Positions 55,581 to 64,000 of a stretch of DNA of 64,000 nucleotides are shown here, piece after piece. The translations under genes were made by a program, and so were the position numbers. The stretch's first letter is position 1; each line of letters starts with the position of its first letter. The notes beneath the pieces are model-generated. The model was not told the DNA's origin. It saw nothing but the letters and a program-made list of their open reading frames with translations, and ran no database searches. Source of the DNA: Allium sativum. Taxonomy: Eukaryota > Streptophyta > Magnoliopsida > Asparagales > Amaryllidaceae. The stretch lies in NCBI GenBank assembly GCA_030737875.1, contig CM060924.1, forward strand, positions 152,328,197 to 152,392,196. Reading direction: 5' to 3'.

Positions 55581-58548
55581 TGTAGTGACCCGCATTTTTT
55601 TGCTGTTGAATAATTAATCTATTTAATTATTTAATATCGATTTATCGATATCGAGAACGTGAATTAAATAATATTGAATATTTAATAAATAATTATAATA
55701 TAATAATATATTATAATGTCGAAATAGTCGGAAATAGTGAAATTCACAATATCGTGTGAATTGAATAGCATACGAGATTTGGTGGAGTTTCGATTCGAAA
55801 TATAATAACGATTATATTGAATCAACGACAGTTGAACGTATAGTTTATAATATATTTATAAACGAGCTCGAAATGACGTGACAGTTCGCTAATTGGCAAT
55901 TTGAACTTCAACTGAATGTACATGATTCGTTTTAAGCCGGATTTCTGTGAAACAAGAAACGTGTGGAGCTGGTGGAGTATATCCTTCTAGTGGAAGAGAG
56001 AGATCGGGGTTTCGTCATGTAGATTTTGAGTTACGTCCAAATCAAATTCTCAGAGATGCAGCGCCCTGACCATAACGATTTAATTATATTTAAATAAGGA
56101 TTTAAATAGAAACCGAGCGTCGATATAACTCTGACGATGTAATATCGAGCTGTAAATATATACAGGAATATTCTGGAGCTGTATGGTATCCCACTGTGAA
56201 TACAGACGATAATAATTAATTTTAAATAATTAATTTAATTATATTTAAATATATTTATATATTTAAATAGGCTGTTTAGAGCATTAAAAATAGCCACTTT
56301 TGCATACGAAGTCGGAATTCGACGAAACCAGTTTTGTTGGATCCGCAATGTCGAATAGTTGTTAGGTTTCCAGTTTCGTGATTTTTAGAGTCAGTGTGTG
56401 ACCGTAGAGCTTTTTAGAGTGTAAAACAGTCAGTATTTCAACAGTTAAAAATATGCTGTGTGAGCATACGGAGTCGGAATTCGACGAAAACAGTTTCGTT
56501 GGGACCGTAATGTCGAGCTGAAGGTGCATGTCCAGTTTGGTATTTTGGGTATCGTGTGTGATCACACAGATTTTTAGAAGTCAGAAATGAATATAAATGA
56601 TTAAATAAACTATTAAAATATTAATATAAAAATATCTAAATATTTTTATGGGCTATAAATACCCTCCTTTACCTTCCTTAAAACCTAATCCCTCAGATTT
56701 TTCTGCGCCGTCACTTTCTTGTTCTCCACAGAAGAACATCCTCACTTGTAAAATCAAAAACATTTCAAATAAAAAGAGATAAAGGGTAAATCATATATAT
56801 ATGAAATCACGACCACTTGCTCTTCGTCTAGGTACCCGTTATGTAGGGTTCGACGATGCTGGTTTGACGCTCGTTTTTGGGTAGGCGAACTAGGGTTGGG
56901 TTTGGCGAAGGATCAGTGGCTCGATCGAAGGAATGGAAGTAGGTTTCGGACTCAGGAGGAAATTCCGCAGGTACTGGTGGATATAGGGGGGGTTCGACGC
57001 TGAAAAGGCTCGGTGCTGTGTTGAGGCCGTCAGTTTTGGGTTGATGTCGGATTTTACTGGGGGGGGGGGGGGGCGAGCTGGAAGAAATGGGGATGGTGAG
57101 GTGCGGCATTCGAAGAGGAAGCGGTGGATGGGTTTGGTTCGGTGAACAGTGGTGGAAAGGAGGAGAAAAGGGAGGAGGAAGGGATTGAAATGGCATTGAG
57201 GAGCAGATCGTGTTTTGCAAAGAGGAGGAAGGGTTATTAACGGTTGGGCTTGGAGGGTGGTTGGGCCGGAAATATAAGGGGGTAAGGCCCATTCAAATTT
57301 AATTAGAGTTTTGTTTTAATTTAAAACAATGTATAAACTTCGAAATGTTGTAACTGTGTCATACGTTATCAGTTTCACAAACCGTAAGTTGCGTTGGGAT
57401 CGTATGGACGAGCACTCCACGATGGAACTGTCCGTGAGTCAATCGGAGCACGTTACAATTTATGGCAAAATAAATTGTCTGAATCAAGCGATGATTATCG
57501 TTATTAACGATGATCGTTCAATGTGAGTAAAAACTCACTAACTCTCCTCAATTTATATTTTTATATAAATTGTATTTTATTTCTGTATTTGACTGCTAGT
57601 TATGTACTGTTAATTTGGACTGTTAAGTTGTATTCTTAAATTGGACTGTAGATTGGACTGTTAAATAATTGATTGAATACAGTATGGATATACATATATA
57701 TATCTACATATATATATGTATATATATCGTTATTAAACGGTGATTTTGTTATCAGTGAATTTCATTAGAAATGCAAGTGATGTTATATACGTTGTTTAAC
57801 ATCGGTGGATGCAGGGAAACAGGTTGGAGGAATCCGACTGGATTCCTCAACATTTATTTTACTGTTATTTGTATATTGTGATGTATACTATGATATATAA
57901 TTTGTTGGTGATTGTATATGTTTGGATGATATTGATCATTGACAGTTGGTTGTTTAAAAACAATAGAAAACACTGAAAATGTAGAAAAGGGGATTTTCAA
58001 TATTTATATTTAAAATGAATCTATTTATAAAATCGAAGGATTTTATAAAAGGATATTTATTTAGAAATAAATAAATAAAATAAAGGAATATTTATTTAGA
58101 TTAAATAAATAGAATAAAGGATATTTAATTAGGGATTAAATAATTAGAGTTATAAAGGAAAATCTATTTAGGGAAAATAAATAGATTATACAAGAGGAAA
58201 TCTATTTAGGAGATAAATAGAAGTTAAAATAAATAGAAATAAAAGAAAAGTTAGTTCGTCGGATATAAATATTCGAATCAAGTTAGTTAAGTGGTCAAAC
58301 CAAGCTAGTCGAACCAAACTAGTCAAGCTAGTCGAACCCAACCGAGTCGAAATGGTCGAGTCGAACCAATCGAGCCCAAATGGTCGAGTCGAACAAAATC
58401 GAGCCGAATGGTCGAGTCGAACCAATCGAGTCAAGATGGTCGAGTCAAACCAACCGAGTCGAGCTAGTCGAGTCGAACCAATCAAGTCAAGCTGGTCAAG
58501 TTAGTCGAACCTGGTCAGTACAACCAAGCTGGTCAAGTTAGTCGAACC

Positions 58549-58918
58549 TGGTCAGTCGAGTCGAGTAAATCAAACTTAGTTAATCAAAAGGAGTTTATCG
58601 ATTTAGTTAATCGATAGGAGTTAATTGATTTAGTCAAATCGAGATGAGTTAATCTGTTTTAATGAATCGAGAGGAGTTAGTCGAATATGGTATTCGAACC
58701 AAATGGTCAAAACAAGTGGTCGAACCAAGTAGTCAAGCCCAGTGGTCAAACCAAATGGGTCAGGTTAGCCAAACCTGGTCAGTCAAACCAAATGGGTCAG
58801 GTTAGCCAAACCTGGTCAGTCAAACCAAATGGGTCAGGTTAGTCAAACCTGGTCGGTCGAACCAAGTTAGTCGAGTTAGCCGAATAGGGTTAGTCAAATA
58901 GAATTAATCGATTAGGGT
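58549..58918 (+). repeat. Extra repeat segment only in D 3' LTR
   Basis: It contains three 37-bp direct units beginning CAAACCAAATGGGTCAGGTT (about 58745-58860) and further hairpins, the best being TATCGATT/AATCGATA (58596-58616, 5-nt loop). The 5' LTR joins directly across this stretch near 51635-51660. LTRs are identical at insertion, so this is later loss from the 5' LTR or gain in the 3' LTR, by slippage or recombination in the array. Confidence 0.75.
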
Positions 58919-59040
58919 TAAACCATAGAACTAATCGATTAGAGTTAAACCAATAGAGTTAGTCGAGCCTAGTTAATCGAATCGAATTGGTCGAACCAAG
59001 TAAGTTGAGTTAGTCGAGTCAAGTTGAGTTAGTCGAGTTA

Positions 59041-59385
59041 AAGTTATCGATGGTAGTTTCATCTAAAGGAGTTATCGATGTTAGTTTCATCGAAAGGAGT
59101 TATCGATGTTAGTTTAATCGAAAGGAGTTATCGATGTTAGTTTTCATCGAAAGGAGTTATCGATGTTAGTTTCATCGAAAGGAGTTATCGATGTTAGTTT
59201 CATCGAAAGAAGTTATCGATGTTAGTTTCATCGAAGGGAGTTATCGATTATGAGATATTTGAAAAGGAAGAGTTATCGAATATTAGTTATTCGAAGAGAT
59301 ATTATCGAATATCGTTTATTCGAGAAGGAGTTAATCGAATATAGGTTATTCGAAGAAGAGTTAATCAAATAGAGATTTCTCGAAG
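59041..59385 (+). repeat. Hairpin repeat array, D 3' LTR
   Basis: Seven TCGATG/CATCGA units, then three TCGAAT/ATTCGA units (59276-59294, 59305-59323, 59335-59353) with loops ATTAGTT, ATCGTTT and ATAGGTT. Here the second-type arms pair perfectly; several are mutated in the 5' LTR. Confidence 0.82.
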
Positions 59386-61526
59386 AGAGTTAATCAGCAA
59401 ATTCGATTATATCGAATTCAGGAAAGTACTTATACTTTCTAGTGTTTAAATAGAGTTTTATTTATTTATAAATAAATAAGTGTTAGGTTAATTATTCACT
59501 AATAAGAATAGAAGTTATAATTAAAGTTAGATAATTCGAAAATAGGGATTATAACATTGTCGTTATAACCAATTTTTTAAATATAGAAGTGGACTAGTAA
59601 AATTGAATCCGAGAAAGGCGTAAAGAGGTTGTTAAAGATTAAAAGATAAACTTTGACCATTTCGAAGTTATAACGTTGTTCAGTTAAGGTCTGAGAGGTA
59701 ATTATACCCCAACTTGAGTGACTTCCTTCTTAACTAAGAAATGGTAAGGTTTGATCGTAAAGGAGTTTTGGAAATGTTTTCCAAATGAGAATCAGAAATG
59801 TTTTCTGATAAAAGAAAATAAGAATTTAGAGTATAGGGAAACAGGAGATAAGTAAATAAATGAACTAAAGAGATTAATGTTAAATGATGTTTGTTCGATA
59901 TAATTTCCATCTGGAAATAATATCATTGTTTGCACACTTGTTTTTCTTTGATGGTTAAATCACAGACTATCGAAGTTTTGACCATTTTAACGCTGTTAAT
60001 ATGGAGAGACCGGTTGGATTACTATCCATAGAACCACTCTGTATTGGGATAAGCGTCGCGAATCATATATGCCAAAGATAATTGAAGACGGAGTAAAATG
60101 CAAGGGCTATCCTATTTGCAGAATAGTGCCTTCGGTTTGTCCAGTCCCAGGACAACTTGTACGGACGAAGGTCTGACAGAGTATATCCAATGGATCGCGT
60201 AAGTTGATCTGTTCAAACGTATTCACGTTGGTGGCGGAGGAATTCGTTTCTCTTAGCTGTATACCCGTGTTATTTTTGGATAAGTCAATTTGTGATTTGG
60301 CGGGTATGACGATGTGACATTCTAAGTGAATGAGGATGACTTGTATGAATGAATGTCTAACAGAGTATTTCCAGAAAGGTCACGTATATTGATTTCTTCA
60401 ACCGTACCAAGAGTGGAAGCGGAGAAGGAAACTTCTTTTAGCTGACACGTAATGTATGGTTGTAGACGTCAATTAGTGATTTTCGATGGATCTGACAATG
60501 TGGCATTCGAAGTGAATCTGATGTGATGATAAAGCGTAGCTTCTAGCCTCATCATCCGGTAAATGACAGAAATCGGGCAGGCAGCATGGCTAAGTCGGTC
60601 GCACCGAAGCAGGGTGTATAATCACCTATCTAGAGAATATTCATTTGTTTCTTAAATCTATCAATGCTGTCCAATATATATACGGGAACGGTTGCTGATC
60701 CCAACCGTTGGTGATGTACATTCGATACACTCAAGCGAAATGAGTGGTCGGTCATGTGTGGCTGAGTTACACGATGTTCTTGTTGAACTCCAGTGTATCG
60801 TTCCTAGAGTACACTGATCGGAAGGTGGTTCCATACCTTGTCATAGTTGGAAATCCAATCATCCAATACGTACTTGCGGTTTTGATTGTATACTATATAT
60901 GTAGTAACGTGAGATGCAAGCGTTTCTGCTAGATTGATATTTATTTGTAATTAGACATTATTATAATATCAGAATGATATTGCTTTGAAAAGTTATTTGG
61001 ATTCTCATAAGGGAAAACCCGTTCCGTTATGCGGCGTGGTCTTGTGAGATACCCTTTATTAAATCAAGTATTAAGTTGTTTTACTCATACCAGTCCCATG
61101 ACTGACCCGGAGTTTATTTTGTTGTTTTCCCTAAACTCTTGGGTGCCTAAATTTGTACGGGCAGTCAAGTAGTCGGGATTTTACAGATACACTTGGAGAG
61201 CTTGGAACAGGAGGCTTCAGGATTTCTATAGATATTATTATTTCCGCTGTTGTTGTATGTGTTGTACTCTGATAAGTGTTATTGTATACATATACTGATG
61301 TTATTTCAAAGATATGTTATGTTATATTTTATTCGTTCCGCTGTGAGATTCGTGGTTACTCTGATGATGATGTTCTTCTTCTTCTTCTATTCTATAAGTT
61401 CTATCTTATCTATTCTCACCTTCTAATTTCTTTCATTAATTACCGGGATTTTTCGATGTTTTGGTTATCGACGTCGAGCTTACGTCGATAACCAAAGCCG
61501 TCGAAAATCCGGGTCACTACATATTT

Positions 61527-62224
61527 TAACCTTTGGATCTGAATTATGTGATTTAATTTATCACCTTGTGTTTATCATGTTAGATCAAAACCAATTGGAC
61601 ATCTAAGCTGCTAATTTAGATCTCACTATGCTTATTGAGACATCGTAGTTATGTTAGAATCAATTGACTACCATACGTTGACCAGTTTTTTGTCCACCTC
61701 GTTATGATGTTAATTACATGTCCATGCTAGTATGTGTGTTCACCTTATCACCGTGATAGTAAATGCCTATGCCAAGTTATGTTAAACAATCACTTTTGTT
61801 ACACTCCTATTATTTTTTTCCTTTTTCTTGTTTATGGCTAGGCTACTATCTAGCCCAGGCATGCTGCCAATTTTGGGAGGGTGCTAGTTAAGGAACGAGC
61901 GAAAAAGGGTTAATAATGGCATAATTTGAATATGAACATTTTTGGACATATAATTCAAATTATTGGGTAGATTGGGCATTAACACCTATAAAGAGAAAGG
62001 TTTAATTAGTTAATTAATTAATAATGGAATGTTTAGCAATTACAATTAGGAATTGTAATTGTACTTATGACACGAGGTTAGGTTGCATTAGTGGTGGAAG
62101 TCTGCCCCGACCAGGCCGGCATATCCAGCAGCCACAAATGTTGGACCTAATGTGGGAGGTCTAAGTATGAAAATACGAATCGATCTATGACACGAGGTTA
62201 GGCCCAACTAGTGAATAAGTCTGC
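61527..62224 (+). repeat. LTR E, R/U5 segment
   Basis: This continues E after D; joining 48662 to 61527 restores a run of GATCTATTTTAACC. Near 62080-62160 it has CACGAGGTTAGG...GCCGGCATATCCAGCAGCC...AATGTGGGAGG, the same unit as in A at 2634-2720. It breaks off at 62224, where F was inserted after TCTGC. No gene is visible. Confidence 0.75.
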
Positions 62225-64000
62225 TGTAACAACCCGGAAAATCAGAACCAATTTAAATTTTTTATTTTGGCGAATTTAATAGATTTTAAATATTTAAAAT
62301 GAATTATTTTAAATAATCACGACTAAAAATTTATATTAATTATAAAACGAGCATGAAATGGCGTGGCACTTCAAAAATTTGATTTCTAATTTCAAATGAA
62401 AATACAGAATTCAATATAAGTCGAAATTGGACGAAACAAGAAATATTTGAATCTGATTTAGAATATTTTTCTAACGAAGTTACAAAACAGAGATTTCACT
62501 TTAAAAGTGGAAAGATACGTCCAGTTTAAAATTCAGAATAGTCGCTGTGGAATTTATGTGTATTTTAGTATAACATATAGCCCTTAAAAATAGTTGTTTT
62601 GCAAACGACCTCCGTTTTCGACGAAATCGCTTTTGATGGAACTGGAATGTCAAATTATTGCTAGACTCAAATTTCCATAATTTTTGGGATTAATATGTGG
62701 GCATGACGTATTTAAACGCGGTTGACCAATTTTAGTTTGAATTTAATCGAGTGGAAAATGACCGTTTTCAAACGGATTTAGAATTCGATGAAATTAATTT
62801 CGTTAGGACCGTATCGTCAATACGAATCTAGAAATATTTTTTCTATAATTTTTAGAGTTAGTATGTGACCCCGGTAATTTAAAATATACGTTAAAGTTTA
62901 ATATATATTGATTTATATTTAATGTCAGTGAAAACAGATCGAAACGGTCGAATTGGCTTACGAAACATATCCCATTGTGTTCGGAATGGGGGTAATTAGC
63001 TAGGGGCGACTGTCGTTGGGTTCGAATAGGAGTTCAAATGGAAAGTCAACCTAGTTGGAATTAAAATAGGAAAAAAATTAATTAAATAAATTATAAAATT
63101 CCGCTTATCTCCTCCCTTTCCACGATCTGTCCAGACAAACATAAAAAAAATGAAGGATCTCGTCCGCCCCTCCCCCACAGCCACGCGCCTCCAACGACGT
63201 CGTCGCTGTCTCCAACACCCCCCCTCGCGCCTCCCTCTCTTTCTTCCCCCCTCTGATCAGAAACCCCCAAACCCACCGCAAAACCCCCAAGCCCTAACCC
63301 AAGTCAGCTGCCCCACCACGCCTCGTACGCCACCCCCTGAGCCCACTGTACCGCCAGCGCCCAACCCCAATCTCCGGCGAACCACGCAGCAGCGTCGCAC
63401 CCCTCTTTCTTTGCTGAACCGGACCTCGTGGTTGCCCTAAACCACCGCAGCCAAGTTGAGACCACCTTGCACCAATTCAGCCGCGACTCCAGCATCAGTG
63501 CCGAGGCTAGAAGGAGGTGTTGGCGAGCTCTCTGAATTTAATCTGATTTTTGAGCTTTCCCATTTGCTTCTTAGATTGAAATGGTAATTTTTAGTTAAGT
63601 AAAAATCTGATTTTTATAACTAAAAAGATTAGATTTTTGTAACTAAGAAGATTAGATTTTTTATAACTAAAAAGATTAGATTTTTATAACTAAAAAGTTT
63701 AGATTTTTAAATCAAGAAAGATTAGGTTTTGTTATCAAGAAAGATTTGATTTTTACTAACCTAAAGATGAGATCTTTTAATATATAAAGTAGAGATTTTT
63801 ATTCATGAAAAGAAACGATTTTTATAAAGAAAAAAGGATGGATTTTTTTAAAAACAAAAAAATTTGATTTTTTTAAATAACAAGATTTGATTTCTTCTCT
63901 TTTAAAGAAAAGATTTGATTTTTGAATCCACATATAAAGATGAAATCTTTGTACATGAGGCGATATTACAAAAATGTAATTTTTATATGAAATGTCATGG
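62225..64000 (+). mobile_element. LTR F, start of a B/H-type LTR running out of the window
   Basis: It begins TGTAACAACCCGGAAAATC after TCTGC (62220-62224), the left target site. The U3 has the AAATGGCGTGGCAC motif near 62355, the duplicated motif (from 62598 and 62765), and an AT-rich stretch before a GC-rich leader (63110-63530). Frames at 63150-63440 (plus) and 63091-63495 (minus) follow that composition, are proline- or tryptophan-rich, and match no domain I know. An AT-rich array with a 24-27-bp period starts at 63595. Its nature (solo or complete) is not decidable here. Confidence 0.82.
63595..63930 (+). repeat. AT-rich tandem array in F
   Basis: Units of about 24-27 bp built on AGATTTTTATAACTAAAAAG follow the GC-rich leader, where H has its AAAAAT/ATTTTT units and B its large array. 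TTTTT and AAAAA arms can pair around ATAACT. The units decay toward 63930. Confidence 0.7.

Larger units (their letters stand above)
55581..61521 (+). repeat. Element D 3' LTR (5941 bp)
   Basis: The same plan as the 5' LTR: U3, TATAAATA (56654-56661), GC-rich leader (minus-strand frame 56828-57292, 154 codons), TCGA-rich array, hairpin array, CAGTC hairpin (61091-61104) and terminal stem-loop (inner arms 61460-61496). It is about 370 bp longer, almost all at 58549-58918. It ends CACTACA before the duplication TATTT (61522-61526). Confidence 0.93.

Noticed and set aside
63091..63495. Overlapping small genes in F leader, both strands
   Set aside because: High GC opens several frames at once; no conserved counterpart in H or B and no domain.

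Overview
This window looks like intergenic DNA from a flowering plant with a repeat-rich genome. Seven retroelement families have the plant LTR-retrotransposon layout: TG...CA-type ends, 5-bp target duplications, primer-binding sites matching plant tRNA-iMet or tRNA-Asp, purine tracts and AT-rich LTRs with TATA boxes. I find no convincing host gene, no rRNA or tRNA gene and no CRISPR array. No reverse transcriptase, integrase or protease reading frame survives. Every element is non-autonomous, a remnant, or a solo or incomplete LTR.

Layout, from insertion junctions. The deepest visible layer is an LTR called G here (pieces 35638-35648, 36890-38548, 44754-47676). Everything else lies inside it. 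From the left, G carries the B array (starts before the window, ends 35637), a solo LTR J (35649-36884), an inverted solo LTR H (38549-44753), and an LTR E (from 47677). E is split by a complete element D (48663-61521) and then by LTR F (62225 to past the window end). The B array reads LTR1(end)-internal-LTR2-internal-LTR3, at 4006-4612, 4613-5055, 5056-21553 (interrupted), 21554-21996 and 21997-35637 (interrupted). LTR1 and LTR2 each carry a copy of element A at the same site (A1 ends 4005; A2 11385-20946). A2 carries an inverted solo LTR I (11509-14344) in its 5' LTR. LTR3 has no A but carries element C (28881-35541).

A, B, D and the solo LTRs E-I form a related Ty3/gypsy group, probably the Tekay/Del chromovirus lineage: TGTAACAACCCGG-like starts, tRNA-iMet primer site, a GGACGAAA motif before the purine tract, and a decayed chromodomain-like tail in A. 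C is a non-autonomous member of the Athila/Tat side of Ty3/gypsy (tRNA-Asp primer site, AAGTGTGGGGG purine tract). J resembles a Ty1/copia LTR.

The most interesting points are: (1) a three-LTR tandem array of B with a sharp identity break near 10106/27092, as expected from unequal crossing over between LTRs; (2) B itself, with about 6.9-kb LTRs around a 443-bp internal domain; (3) arrays of short hairpins in the transcribed part of several LTRs, whose arms change together; (4) a stem-loop at the 3' end of the LTRs, beside the primer site, with compensatory changes between families; (5) GTCGAC-rich palindromic islands upstream of the A/E/I TATA boxes. All identity figures are by-eye estimates.
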